Shown here: positions 52,409 to 62,532 of the stretch, one piece after another
Layout: every line of letters begins with the position of its first letter
How positions within the stretch are numbered: the stretch's first letter is position 1
Source of the DNA: UBA8752 sp040261275
GTDB lineage: Bacteria; Bacteroidota; Bacteroidia; Flavobacteriales_D; Sanyastnellaceae
DNA length: 64,000 bases
NCBI GenBank assembly: GCA_040261275.1
Contig: JBDQOI010000012.1
Coordinates: 1-64,000, forward strand
Reading direction: 5' to 3'
The notes under the pieces: model-generated
The model's input: the letters and a program-made list of their open reading frames with translations, nothing else
Database searches by the model: none
Told to the model about the DNA's origin: nothing
Translations under genes and position numbers: made by a program

Positions 52409-53584
52409 ATGGTAAAGGATGCGCCCCTCCACATGGTGGACCTCAAGGGTCAGTATGCCCACATTCAGGAGCAGATTGACCATGCCGTCCTTGATGTCAT
52501 CCGATCGGGCGCCTTCATTCAGGGGCCTGCGGTCAAGCATTTTGCCACTGACCTCGCCCATTGGATGGGTTCAACTCCGGATGAGCCGATTTATGTCATT
52601 CCCTGTGCCAATGGAACCGACGCCCTGCAGGCCGCCTTCATGGCGCTCGGCTTGGAACCCGGAGACGAGGTCATCACGCCGTCGTTCACTTACATCGCGA
52701 CGGTGGAGGTCATCCAGCTGCTTCGGCTAAAGCCGGTCATGGTCGACGTGGATCCGCGCACTTTCAACATCGACACGGCGGCCGTGGAAGCGGCCATTAC
52801 ACCGCGCACCAAAGCCATCCTACCCGTCCACCTCTATGGACAGTGCGCCGATATGACCGCCATCTTGGACATCGCAGAAAGAAACGGATTATCCGTGGTG
52901 GAGGACACCGCACAAGCCATTGGCTCCGTGTGGAATCCAAATGGCGATTCGGCGGGGGGGGAAATGGCCGGCACCATGGGCAACATTGGTACGACGAGTT
53001 TTTTTCCGTCCAAGAATCTCGGTGGCTATGGAGACGGAGGGGCATGCTTTACCCGGGATGCGGCACTTGCGGAACGCTTGCGCATGATCTGCAACCACGG
53101 ATCCAAGCAGCGCTATGAGCACGAGTTGATTGGCATGAACAGCCGGCTGGACAGCATACAGGCGGCCATCCTGGGGGTGAAGCTGCCGCATCTGAGCGGT
53201 TACAATGCCGCGCGGGTAGCTGCAGCGGACCGCTACGACGCCATGTTTGCCGACCATCCGCTGATTTCGACGCCCTTCCGCGACCCGCGTTCATCCCACG
53301 TTTTCCATCAATACACCCTGCAATTGGGTGCGGTGGGCGATGGGCCGGAAATGCGGGATGCCTTGGTTGCCCATTTGACCTCGGTGGGGGTTCCTTTCGG
53401 CATCTATTATCCAAAGCCAATTCACCGGCAAAAGGCTTTCATGGACTTCGATCAGTCCGCTGAAGGACTTGGCGTGACAGAGGATCTAACCCACGGGGTC
53501 TTCAGTTTGCCGTTGCTCACCGAACTTTCAATCGATTTGCAGACGCACATCGCCGATGCCGTTCGCACGGGATTGAAGTCGTAA
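52409..53584 (+). CDS. DegT/DnrJ/EryC1/StrS-family PLP-dependent sugar aminotransferase
   Basis: A 391-residue aminotransferase acting on keto-sugar nucleotides. The PLP lysine is Lys202 in TSFFPSKNLGGYGDGG; GTDALQAAFMAL and TYIATVEVI are family motifs. The nearest functional analogy is WbpE, which makes the 3-amino group in UDP-GlcNAc(3NAc)A synthesis, because a WbpD-like acyltransferase and a UDP-HexNAc dehydrogenase follow in the same operon. The ATG at 52409 is 17 bases after a -7 element. Confidence 0.92.
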   Translation: MVKDAPLHMVDLKGQYAHIQEQIDHAVLDVIRSGAFIQGPAVKHFATDLAHWMGSTPDEPIYVIPCANGTDALQAAFMALGLEPGDEVITPSFTYIATVEVIQLLRLKPVMVDVDPRTFNIDTAAVEAAITPRTKAILPVHLYGQCADMTAILDIAERNGLSVVEDTAQAIGSVWNPNGDSAGGEMAGTMGNIGTTSFFPSKNLGGYGDGGACFTRDAALAERLRMICNHGSKQRYEHELIGMNSRLDSIQAAILGVKLPHLSGYNAARVAAADRYDAMFADHPLISTPFRDPRSSHVFHQYTLQLGAVGDGPEMRDALVAHLTSVGVPFGIYYPKPIHRQKAFMDFDQSAEGLGVTEDLTHGVFSLPLLTELSIDLQTHIADAVRTGLKS

Positions 53585-53589
53585 TTTCG
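53582..53589 (+). promoter_or_regulatory. Possible internal promoter (TAATTTCG) before ugd
   Basis: TAATTTCG overlaps the stop codon of the aminotransferase and lies 27 bases before the ATG of ugd. It could give a second transcript for the downstream genes. No -33 TTG lies at 19 bases. Confidence 0.4.
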
Positions 53590-53616
53590 CGCGGGTACCC
53601 AAACACCCTTCCTGTC

Positions 53617-54927
53617 ATGAAAATCGCCGTTGTTGGAACCGGATATGTTGGTCTTGTGACCGGCACCTGTTTCGCCGAAACTGGAAATGACGTCATCTGC
53701 GTAGACATCGATGCGGCCAAGGTCGAGAAAATGCGCAACGGAGAGGTGCCCATTTACGAGCCCCATTTGGATGTGCTTTTCGAGCGCAACATCGCGGCTG
53801 GGCGACTGAGCTTCACCACCGACCTGGCCGAGGCCGTAGAGCCCGCCGAAGTGATTTTCCTCGCCCTTCCCACGCCTCCGGGTGAGGACGGCAGCGCCGA
53901 CCTCAGCTACGTGCTGGGCGTGGCGGACCAGTTGGGAAAGATGATCACCGAATACAAGGTCATCGTGGACAAGAGCACGGTGCCGGTCGGGACGGCGGAG
54001 AAGGTGACGGCTGCGGTTGGGGCCAACGCCACCGTGGACTTTGACGTGGTGTCCAACCCGGAATTCCTGCGCGAGGGCTATGCGGTGGACGATTTCCTGA
54101 AGCCGGACCGCGTGGTGATCGGCGTGGGCAGCGACCGCGCCGAGGAGGTAATGACCCGCCTGTACAAGCCGTTCATTCGCCAAGGCAATCCGCTGATCGT
54201 CATGGACGAGCGCAGTGCGGAGCTCACCAAGTATGCGGCCAACAGCTTCCTCGCCACCAAGATCACGTTCATGAACGAGATCGCGAACTTCTGCGAGAAG
54301 GTCGGAGCGGACGTGGACAAGGTGCGCCGGGGCATGGGCACGGATACCCGGATCGGACCCCGCTTCCTCTTCCCGGGCATCGGATACGGCGGAAGCTGTT
54401 TCCCCAAGGACGTGCAGGCCTTGCACCGCAGCGGCCGCGAGGCAGACTTCGAATTCGAGATTCTCACCAGTGTGATGGACGTCAACGAACGCCAGAAGAC
54501 GGTGCTCTTCGAGCCCCTCCTCAAGAAATTCAACGGCGACCTCAGTGGTGTGAAGATTGCGCTTTGGGGCCTCGCCTTCAAGCCGGAGACGGATGATATC
54601 CGCGAGGCTCCGGCGCTGTATATGATCGAGAAGCTACTCGATGCCGGTGCTTCCATCACCGCGTTCGACCCCGAAGCCATGGAGAATGTCCGCCAACGTG
54701 TGGGCGACCGCATTGCTTTCGCCGATGGCCAATACGCGGCCTTGGATGGAGCCGATGCCCTTCTCATCTGCACCGAGTGGCAGGTCTTCCGGACGCCCGA
54801 CTTCGGACGCATGAAGGAGGCGATGAACAACCCCTTCATTTTTGACGGCCGCAACCTTTACGACGTGGATGACATGGCCGAAAAGGGCTGGGATTACGTT
54901 TCCATCGGTCGCCGCCCCTCCAGCTGA
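53617..54927 (+). CDS. ugd: UDP-glucose 6-dehydrogenase
   Basis: Oxidises UDP-glucose to UDP-glucuronate with 2 NAD. It has 436 residues. The Rossmann start MKIAVVGTGYVGLVTGTCFA, the substrate segment DVVSNPEFLREGYAV, the catalytic Cys in GYGGSCFPKDVQAL and the C-terminal GLAFKPETDDIREAP mark the UGDH family rather than the UDP-HexNAc type. It supplies the UDP-glucuronate used by the decarboxylase 5 nt downstream. Confidence 0.96.
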   Translation: MKIAVVGTGYVGLVTGTCFAETGNDVICVDIDAAKVEKMRNGEVPIYEPHLDVLFERNIAAGRLSFTTDLAEAVEPAEVIFLALPTPPGEDGSADLSYVLGVADQLGKMITEYKVIVDKSTVPVGTAEKVTAAVGANATVDFDVVSNPEFLREGYAVDDFLKPDRVVIGVGSDRAEEVMTRLYKPFIRQGNPLIVMDERSAELTKYAANSFLATKITFMNEIANFCEKVGADVDKVRRGMGTDTRIGPRFLFPGIGYGGSCFPKDVQALHRSGREADFEFEILTSVMDVNERQKTVLFEPLLKKFNGDLSGVKIALWGLAFKPETDDIREAPALYMIEKLLDAGASITAFDPEAMENVRQRVGDRIAFADGQYAALDGADALLICTEWQVFRTPDFGRMKEAMNNPFIFDGRNLYDVDDMAEKGWDYVSIGRRPSS

Positions 54928-54932
54928 ACTCC

Positions 54933-55916
54933 ATGAAGCGCGTCCTCATCACCGGTGCGGCCGGATTCCTCGGCTCCCACCTTTGCGACCGCTTCATCGC
55001 GGAAGGCTACCATGTCTTGGGCATGGACAACCTCATCACGGGGGACCTTCGCAACATCGAACACCTGACAGGGCTGGACCGGTTCGAATTCCACCACCAC
55101 GACGTCAGCCAATTCATCCACGTCAAGGGCGATTTGGACTACATCCTCCACTTTGCCTCTCCAGCGAGTCCCATCGACTACCTGAAGATTCCCATTCAGA
55201 CCTTGAAAGTGGGGTCACTGGGGGTACACAATTGCCTTGGGCTCGCGAAGGCCAAGGGCGCACGCATGCTCATCGCCAGCACAAGCGAAGTTTACGGCGA
55301 CCCGGAAGTGCACCCCCAGCACGAGGAGTACTGGGGCCATGTCAATCCGGTCGGACCGCGCGGGGTGTACGACGAAGCCAAGCGTTTTCAAGAGGCAATG
55401 ACGATGGCGTACCACACCTATCACGAATTGGAGACCCGCATCGTTCGGATTTTCAATACCTACGGGCCGCGGATGCGCCTCAATGACGGCCGTGTACTGC
55501 CCGCCTTCATCGGCCAGGCCTTGCGCGGGGAGGACCTCACCGTTTTTGGGGATGGCAGCCAGACCCGTAGTTTCTGCTACGTGGACGACCTCGTGGAGGG
55601 CATTTATCGGTTGTTGCTGTCCGATGAAGTGCGGCCGGTCAATGTGGGCAACCCCGACGAAATCACCATTGCCGACTTCGCTGAGGAGATCATTGCCTTG
55701 ACGGGAACCGACCAAAAGGTCATCTACAAGCCGCTTCCCACGGACGATCCCAAACAGCGCCGGCCGGACATCAGCCGCGCCAAGGAGATTTTGGGCTGGT
55801 CGCCCAAAGTGGGGCGTGCGGAGGGCCTCGCCATCACCTACGACTACTTCAAGGGACTCTCCGAGGAGGACTTGAGAAAGACCGAGCACAAGGATTTCAC
55901 ATCCTACAGCAAATGA
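54933..55916 (+). CDS. UDP-glucuronate decarboxylase (UDP-xylose synthase)
   Basis: A 327-residue SDR enzyme converting UDP-glucuronate to UDP-xylose. It has the N-terminal TGAAGFLGSHLCDRFI, the DNLITGDLRNI binding segment typical of UXS, the catalytic YDEAKRFQEAM (YxxxK) and FNTYGPRMRLNDGRVLPAFI. It sits between ugd and an acyltransferase, overlapping the latter by 4 nt (ATGA). Together with ugd it makes UDP-xylose from UDP-glucose. Confidence 0.93.
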   Translation: MKRVLITGAAGFLGSHLCDRFIAEGYHVLGMDNLITGDLRNIEHLTGLDRFEFHHHDVSQFIHVKGDLDYILHFASPASPIDYLKIPIQTLKVGSLGVHNCLGLAKAKGARMLIASTSEVYGDPEVHPQHEEYWGHVNPVGPRGVYDEAKRFQEAMTMAYHTYHELETRIVRIFNTYGPRMRLNDGRVLPAFIGQALRGEDLTVFGDGSQTRSFCYVDDLVEGIYRLLLSDEVRPVNVGNPDEITIADFAEEIIALTGTDQKVIYKPLPTDDPKQRRPDISRAKEILGWSPKVGRAEGLAITYDYFKGLSEEDLRKTEHKDFTSYSK

Positions 55917-56511
55917 CGGAGCGGGGCGCGCACACAGACTGGTTCGCCCACGAATCTGCTGTAATCGATCCGGGTTGCAGCATCGGTACGGGATGCAAAA
56001 TCTGGCACTTCAGTCACATCATGCCCGGGGCTGTCCTGGGAGAAGGCTGCAACATCGGCCAGAACGTGGTCATCAGTCCCGATGTGGTGCTGGGCCGCAA
56101 CTGTAAGGTCCAGAACAACGTCAGCCTCTACACTGGGGTGACCTGTGAAGACGATGTGTTCCTCGGACCGTCTTGCGTTTTCACCAACATCACCAATCCG
56201 CGGAGTGCGGTGGTGCGGCGCGGCCAATACGCCCGGACCCAAGTCGGTCGCGGGGCCTCCATTGGTGCCAATGCCACCATCGTGTGCGGCCATGACATCG
56301 GCGCCTATGCCTTCATCGGTGCGGGTGCGGTGGTGACCAAGGATGTGCCGCCCTACGCCTTGGTCGTGGGCAATCCCGCGCAGCACGTCGGCTGGATGAG
56401 CGCCTTTGGACATCGATTGGAATTTGACGAAGCCGGAAGGGCGACATGCCCGGAATCCGGCGAAGCCTTCGAACTTGTGGACAGCAAAGTCCGTCCCCTA
56501 TCTACCACAGC

Positions 56512-56515
<4 letters not shown>
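55913..56515 (+). CDS. WbpD-like sugar N-acetyltransferase (left-handed beta-helix)
   Basis: A 200-residue hexapeptide-repeat acyltransferase. Repeats such as VIDPGCSIGTGCKIWHFSHI and CNIGQNVVISPDVVLGRNCK build a left-handed beta-helix, followed by the WbpD/WlbB segment VFTNITNPRSAVVRRGQYAR and GRGASIGANATIVCGHDIG. The family acetylates the 3-amino group of UDP-3-amino-GlcNAcA. It overlaps the genes on both sides by 4 nt, so it is translated with them. Confidence 0.9.
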
Positions 56516-57825
<1,310 letters not shown>

Positions 57826-57826
57826 T

Positions 57827-58909
57827 ATGGCTGAAAGCGTACACAACCCTAAAGTCCTGTTGGTCACCGGCGGCGCCGGGTTCATCGGTTCGCACGTGGT
57901 GCGGCGTTGGGTCATCCGCCACCCTGAAGTGCGCGTGATCAACCTCGACTCCCTTACCTACGCTGGAAACCTCGCCAACCTCAAAGACCTCGAGGGAGCG
58001 CCCAACCACCGCTTCGTCAAGATGGACATCCGCGATACGGAAGGGGTGACGGCCTTGATGCGCGAGGAAAACGTGGACTCCGTGATGCACCTCGCGGCGG
58101 AGAGCCACGTCGACCGGAGCATCTCCGGCCCGATGGCTTTCTTGGAAACCAACATCATGGGTACGGCTTCCATGCTGTCCGCCGCGCGTGCTGCCTGGTC
58201 CGAGTCGGAAGGCGGTTTCAAAGGCAAGCGGTTCCACCACGTCTCCACCGACGAAGTCTATGGCTCACTGGGTGCAGAGGGCTTCTTCACCGAGGACACG
58301 GCTTACGACCCACGGAGTCCCTACAGCTCATCCAAAGCAGCAAGCGACCACATCGTAAGGGCCTGGTACCACACGTACGGAATGCCGGTGGTGCTGTCGA
58401 ACTGCTCCAACAATTACGGATCGTACCAATTCCCGGAGAAGCTGATTCCGCTCTTCATCCGCAACGCCGTGCAGAAGAAGCCGCTTCCCGTCTACGGGAA
58501 GGGGGTCAACGTGCGCGACTGGCTGTGGGTGGAGGACCATGCCGCCGCCCTTGAGGTCATCATCACCACCGGCTCCGATGGGGAGACCTACAACATTGGC
58601 GGGGAGAACGAATGGCGCAACATCGACCTCATCCAGCTCATGTGCCGCCAGCTCGACGCCAAACTGGGCCGAGCTGAAGGAGAGACCGAGGAGCTCATCA
58701 CCTACGTCACGGACCGCGCCGGCCACGATATGCGCTATGCCATCGATCCGACCAAGCTTCGGGAGGACCTCGGATGGCGCCCGTCCATCACCTTCGAGGA
58801 AGGACTGGCCAAGACCATCGATTGGTACCTGGAAAACGACGCCTGGCTCGAGGAAGTCACGAGTGGGGCTTACCGCGATTACTACGACCAGCAATACGGG
58901 GACCGCTGA
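57827..58909 (+). CDS. rfbB: dTDP-glucose 4,6-dehydratase
   Basis: Makes dTDP-4-keto-6-deoxy-glucose, precursor of rhamnose and other deoxysugars. It has 360 residues. TGGAGFIGSHVVRRW, MHLAAESHVDRSISGP, FHHVSTDEVYGSLG and YSSSKAASDHIVRAW (YxxxK) are the RmlB signatures, with NCSNNYGSYQFPEKLIPLFI. It lies 1 nt after the HexNAc dehydrogenase. The other rml genes (A, C, D) are not in the window, so the final deoxysugar cannot be named. Confidence 0.95.
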   Translation: MAESVHNPKVLLVTGGAGFIGSHVVRRWVIRHPEVRVINLDSLTYAGNLANLKDLEGAPNHRFVKMDIRDTEGVTALMREENVDSVMHLAAESHVDRSISGPMAFLETNIMGTASMLSAARAAWSESEGGFKGKRFHHVSTDEVYGSLGAEGFFTEDTAYDPRSPYSSSKAASDHIVRAWYHTYGMPVVLSNCSNNYGSYQFPEKLIPLFIRNAVQKKPLPVYGKGVNVRDWLWVEDHAAALEVIITTGSDGETYNIGGENEWRNIDLIQLMCRQLDAKLGRAEGETEELITYVTDRAGHDMRYAIDPTKLREDLGWRPSITFEEGLAKTIDWYLENDAWLEEVTSGAYRDYYDQQYGDR

Positions 58910-59673
58910 TGGGTTGGCTGTCGCGTTGGTTCGGGGGCAAGGACAATGCCAAGGAGGCCCAATGTGAGCCCATCGACCTGTCGGTTTTCCGGATTGACTA
59001 CCACAGCCATATGGTTCCGGGTGTGGACGATGGCGCCCAGACCTTGGAGGAATCCCTCGAGATGATCGACGCCCTCGTCTCCCTCGGTTACGAGGGGGCC
59101 GTGACCACGCCGCATGTCTACCCCGGCATGTACCCCAACACCCCGGAAACCCTGCGCCCTCCTTTCGGGCAACTGCAGGCGGCCGTGGCGCAGCGACACC
59201 CCGGCTTCCAATTGGCACTCGGGGCCGAGTACTTTCTGGACGACAGCCTGCTCGACGCCGTCAAATCGAACCGCGAATTGCTCACGCCGGGCGGTCGGCT
59301 GCTGTTCGAGTTGGCCTTTGTCGAGCCGCCGGACGCCGGACTGCTCCAGGAATTCCTCTTCGAAGTCCAGATGAAGGGTCTCACTCCGGTGATGGCGCAC
59401 ATCGAGCGCTACCCGTACTGGCACAATGAGCTGCACCGTTTCGAAGAATGGCACGAGCAAGGGGTCACCCTGCAAGTCAATGCGGCCTCCATTGTTGGTG
59501 CCTACGGCCCTGAAATCCAAGAGGCTGCGGAGCAATGCATCGAGAAAGGGTGGGTCAGCATCCTCGGTACAGATGCCCATGGTATGCGCCACATCGATGC
59601 CCTGCATGCTTCACGGACGCATCCGGCCGTCCACACATTGGCCCGGCAGGCCAAGAATCCGAAACTGCTCTGA
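58909..59673 (+). CDS. CpsB/YwqE-type PHP-family tyrosine-protein phosphatase
   Basis: A 254-residue manganese-dependent phosphatase of the PHP fold that controls capsule synthesis by dephosphorylating a Wzc-type tyrosine kinase. The metal ligands are visible: HSHMVPGVDDGAQTLEESLE, TTPHVYPG, ALGAEYFLDD, PVMAHIERYPYW and ILGTDAHGMRHI. The ATG overlaps the rfbB stop (TGATG). The partner kinase is not in the window. It ends the exopolysaccharide operon and converges on the ferredoxin gene. Confidence 0.9.
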   Translation: MGWLSRWFGGKDNAKEAQCEPIDLSVFRIDYHSHMVPGVDDGAQTLEESLEMIDALVSLGYEGAVTTPHVYPGMYPNTPETLRPPFGQLQAAVAQRHPGFQLALGAEYFLDDSLLDAVKSNRELLTPGGRLLFELAFVEPPDAGLLQEFLFEVQMKGLTPVMAHIERYPYWHNELHRFEEWHEQGVTLQVNAASIVGAYGPEIQEAAEQCIEKGWVSILGTDAHGMRHIDALHASRTHPAVHTLARQAKNPKLL

Positions 59674-59722
59674 AGCGAAACGCATCGCCTGCCGCTCACA
59701 AAGGCGTGTGACGATGGGGCGG

Positions 59723-60049
59723 TCAGCCCACCGGGGCGAGGCGGATGACGATGCCGTCCATGTCGTCCTTCAAATGCAACTGGCACCCAAGGCGGCTGTT
59801 GTCCTCCACGTGGAAGGCCTCGTCCAGCATGTCCTCCTCGTCATCCGACTTCTCAGCCAGATCTGCCGAAGCGGCATCCTGAACATAACAGTGACAGCTC
59901 GCGCACATGGCCATGCCGCCGCACATGCCCTCAACGGGCAATTCTGCGCTCTTGCACAGTTCCATGACGTTCATATTCATGTCGGTGGGAGCCTCCAGTT
60001 CGTGGGAGACGCCTTCCCTGTCGATGACGGTGACGCGGATGATGGACAT
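59723..60049 (-). CDS. 2Fe-2S ferredoxin (adrenodoxin type)
   Basis: A 108-residue small electron carrier. Four cluster cysteines are in the order C-x5-C-x2-C ... C: EGMCGGMAMCASCHCYV and later RLGCQLHL, the adrenodoxin/ISC-type spacing. The acidic EEDMLDEAFH segment between them fits a reductase-docking surface. It starts 2 nt after the reductase gene stop, so the two form an electron-transfer pair. Confidence 0.94.
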   Translation of the reverse strand: MSIIRVTVIDREGVSHELEAPTDMNMNVMELCKSAELPVEGMCGGMAMCASCHCYVQDAASADLAEKSDDEEDMLDEAFHVEDNSRLGCQLHLKDDMDGIVIRLAPVG

Positions 60050-60051
60050 GG

Positions 60052-61059
60052 TCAGAATCCGTTGACTCCATTGACCGTCGTGTACTTGAGCACGAGGTTC
60101 TTGTCGGGGTAAATGCGCTTGAAGGCACTCTGCACCATCAGGGTGGCCTCGTGGAAGCCACAGAGGATGAGCTTGAGCTTTCCCGGATAGGTGTTGATGT
60201 CGCCGATGGCGTATATGCCGTCGACGCTGGTGCTGTAATCGAAGGTGTCGACCTCGATGGCGTTCTTGGAGATGTTGAGGTTCCAATCCGCTATGGGCCC
60301 GAGCTTGGGGCTGAGGCCGAACAACGGAACCCAGTGGTCGGTCTCGAGGCGAATTTCACCTTCAGTCTTGTGCTTTACGGTCACGCCTTCGAGCTTTTCC
60401 TCTCCGTCCACACCTACCACTTCGCCGTTGGTGAGCAGTCGGATTTTGCCCTCCGCCGCCATATCCAGCACCTTCTGTACGCTGTCCGGGTGGCCGCGGA
60501 AGCCTTCTCGGCGGTGCACCAAGGTGACCTCGGAGGCCACGCCGTCAGCGAGGAAGTTGGTCCAGTCCAGGGCGCTGTCTCCACCGCCGCTGATGACCAC
60601 CTTCTTTCCGCGGTAAAACTCGGGGTCCTTGATGATGTATTCCACGCCGCGGTCCTCATACTCCTCCAGACGGTCCACCGGTGGCTTGCGCGGCTCGAAA
60701 CAGCCGAGGCCACCTGCGATGGCAATGATGGGCGCGCGGTGGACGGTGCCGCGGTTGGTCGTCACGATGAAGTGGTCCTCGTCGTCCTTGACGATGGTCT
60801 CGGCCCGCTCACCCAGCGTGAATCCCGGCTTGAATGGCGCCGCCTGTTCCATCAGCCGGTCCACGAGGTCGCCCGCCAGGATCTCCGGGTAGGCGGGGAT
60901 GTCGAAGATGGGCTTCTTGGGATAAATCTCGGCGCATTGGCCTCCGGCCTGTGGCAAGGCGTCAATGAGGTGGCACTTGAGCTTGAGCAGGCCCGCTTCG
61001 AATACGGTAAACAGACCGCAAGGTCCCGCTCCGATGATGAGGATGTCCGTCTGGATCAT
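60052..61059 (-). CDS. Ferredoxin-NADP reductase, thioredoxin-reductase-like
   Basis: A 335-residue flavoprotein moving electrons between NADPH and ferredoxin. It has FAD-binding IIGAGPCGLFTVFEAG, ALPQAGGQCAEIYPKKPIFD, NADP-binding VVISGGGDSALDW and VHRREGFRGH, and C-terminal DGIYAIGDINTYPGKLKL. It lacks the redox CxxC of thioredoxin reductase, as expected for this ferredoxin reductase type. The ATG at 61059 is 14 bases after TACCTTCG. Confidence 0.94.
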   Translation of the reverse strand: MIQTDILIIGAGPCGLFTVFEAGLLKLKCHLIDALPQAGGQCAEIYPKKPIFDIPAYPEILAGDLVDRLMEQAAPFKPGFTLGERAETIVKDDEDHFIVTTNRGTVHRAPIIAIAGGLGCFEPRKPPVDRLEEYEDRGVEYIIKDPEFYRGKKVVISGGGDSALDWTNFLADGVASEVTLVHRREGFRGHPDSVQKVLDMAAEGKIRLLTNGEVVGVDGEEKLEGVTVKHKTEGEIRLETDHWVPLFGLSPKLGPIADWNLNISKNAIEVDTFDYSTSVDGIYAIGDINTYPGKLKLILCGFHEATLMVQSAFKRIYPDKNLVLKYTTVNGVNGF

Positions 61060-61073
61060 GATCGTTTGCGCGG

Positions 61074-61081
61074 CGAAGGTA
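61074..61081 (-). promoter_or_regulatory. Probable -7 element (TACCTTCG) of the reductase-ferredoxin pair
   Basis: On the minus strand TACCTTCG lies 14 bases before the ATG at 61059. A TTG lies 22 bases further up, slightly longer than the usual spacing. Confidence 0.5.
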
Positions 61082-61126
61082 GTTTCCACGCCGGCTGCCA
61101 TGGCAACAACGGCAAAGGCCGTGTGT

Positions 61127-61396
61127 TCACCCCACCGACGAAGTCGGCATGTTGACCGCGACGACCTCCTTGACTTCAGGAACCACGCGGCGTACGGCCT
61201 CTTCCACTCCGGCGCGCATGGTCATCGCCGCTTGGGCGCAATGGGCGCAGGCTCCCTGGAGCTCCACTTCCACGACGAGATCCTCCCTCACGTTGAGCAC
61301 GGTGATGTCTCCACCGTCCGACCGGAGGAAGGGCCGAAGCTCGTCGAGGGCGCGGTCAATGCGCTCCACAAGGTCCATTGTGGAATCAGCGGTCAT
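61127..61396 (-). CDS. NifU C-terminal-domain (Nfu) Fe-S carrier
   Basis: An 89-residue scaffold or carrier for iron-sulfur clusters. It has the Nfu core RPFLRSDGGDITVLNVREDL and the cluster CxxC in LQGACAHCAQAAMTMRAGVE. Its start overlaps the mrp stop by 4 nt, so it is co-translated with that Fe-S ATPase. The ferredoxin and reductase genes follow, giving a coherent Fe-S and electron-transfer set. Confidence 0.94.
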   Translation of the reverse strand: MTADSTMDLVERIDRALDELRPFLRSDGGDITVLNVREDLVVEVELQGACAHCAQAAMTMRAGVEEAVRRVVPEVKEVVAVNMPTSSVG

Positions 61397-62529
61397 GAAG
61401 GCGAATTTACGGCGGGTGACGCGGAAGCAGGTGGTGGGTCCGGCGCGGGCGCATCGGCAAGCACATCAAGCATCCGGTCCGTCAGGCTGGCGATGGCCCG
61501 GGCCGCCTCGGTCCCTTGCTGAAGGGCCGCAGGCCGGCCAACATCTCCGGCCTCGCGAATGGCTTGCACCAGTGGCAACTCGCCGAGGAAGGGCGTACCG
61601 GAAGCTTCTGCATACCGCTTCACGCCATCGCGGCCGAAGAGGTGGTACTTGCGGTCCGGCAAATCCGGTGGGGTGAAGTACGCCATGTTCTCCACGAGCC
61701 CAAGCACCGGTACGTTGATGCTGTCCAGCTGGAACATGGAGACCCCCTTCCGGGCGTCCGCCAAGGCGATGTCCTGGGGCGTGCTGACGACGACCACTCC
61801 GCTCAACGGAACGAGCTGCACCAGCGACAGGTGCACATCACCGGTGCCCGGAGGCAGGTCGATGAGCATGTAGTCCAGTTCGCCCCAATCTCCATCCGTA
61901 AACAACTGCCCCAACGCTTTTGAGGCCATGGGGCCGCGCCATACGATGGCCTGATCGGGATCGGCAAAGAAGCCAATGCTCAACATCTTCACCCCGTGGG
62001 CCTCAACGGGTCCGATCATGGATTTCCCACCCTTCTCCACCGGCAAGGGCTTCTCGCGCACCACATCGAACATGGTCGGCATGCTCGGACCGTGGATGTC
62101 CGCATCGACCAGGCCCACCTTGTGTCCGCGACGGGCGAGTTCCACAGCAATATTGGCGGTGACCGTGCTCTTGCCCACGCCTCCCTTGCCACTGGCGATC
62201 GCGATGATGTGCTTGACCCCGGGCAACACCTTGCGGGTCTCCAGTGTGCGTTCGTTGCTGCCGATGGGCACCACCTCCACTTCCGCCGAAATGTCAACGC
62301 CTTCGCGCGTACCGAGCTTCTCCAGTGCGAACTCTGCTGCCTCCTTCATCCGTTGACGGGCATGCATGGCGGGACTGCTGGACTTGACACGCACCCTGAC
62401 CTTCCATTGGTTCTCGGTCTCTTCCACTGAAAGGACTTCGGCCAACTCGAGGGTGACGATGTCCTTACCGAGTTCGGGTTCCACCACGCCTCCCAGTGCC
62501 TCGAGGATATGCTGAGTTGTCAATGCCAT
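61393..62529 (-). CDS. mrp: Mrp/ApbC-type ATPase for Fe-S cluster transfer, lacking CxxC
   Basis: A 378-residue P-loop ATPase. It has an N-terminal MIP18-like domain (about 1-90), a deviant Walker A IASGKGGVGKSTV (about 112-122), VDADIHGPSMPTMF and DLPPGTGDVHLSLVQ. Where most Mrp/ApbC proteins have a CxxC for the cluster (after VENMSYF), this one reads ENMAYFTPPDLPDRKYHLFG with no cysteines. The C-terminal 30 residues are Pro/Ala-rich. It overlaps the Nfu gene by 4 nt. Confidence 0.93.
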   Translation of the reverse strand: MALTTQHILEALGGVVEPELGKDIVTLELAEVLSVEETENQWKVRVRVKSSSPAMHARQRMKEAAEFALEKLGTREGVDISAEVEVVPIGSNERTLETRKVLPGVKHIIAIASGKGGVGKSTVTANIAVELARRGHKVGLVDADIHGPSMPTMFDVVREKPLPVEKGGKSMIGPVEAHGVKMLSIGFFADPDQAIVWRGPMASKALGQLFTDGDWGELDYMLIDLPPGTGDVHLSLVQLVPLSGVVVVSTPQDIALADARKGVSMFQLDSINVPVLGLVENMAYFTPPDLPDRKYHLFGRDGVKRYAEASGTPFLGELPLVQAIREAGDVGRPAALQQGTEAARAIASLTDRMLDVLADAPAPDPPPASASPAVNSPS

Positions 62530-62532
62530 GGT

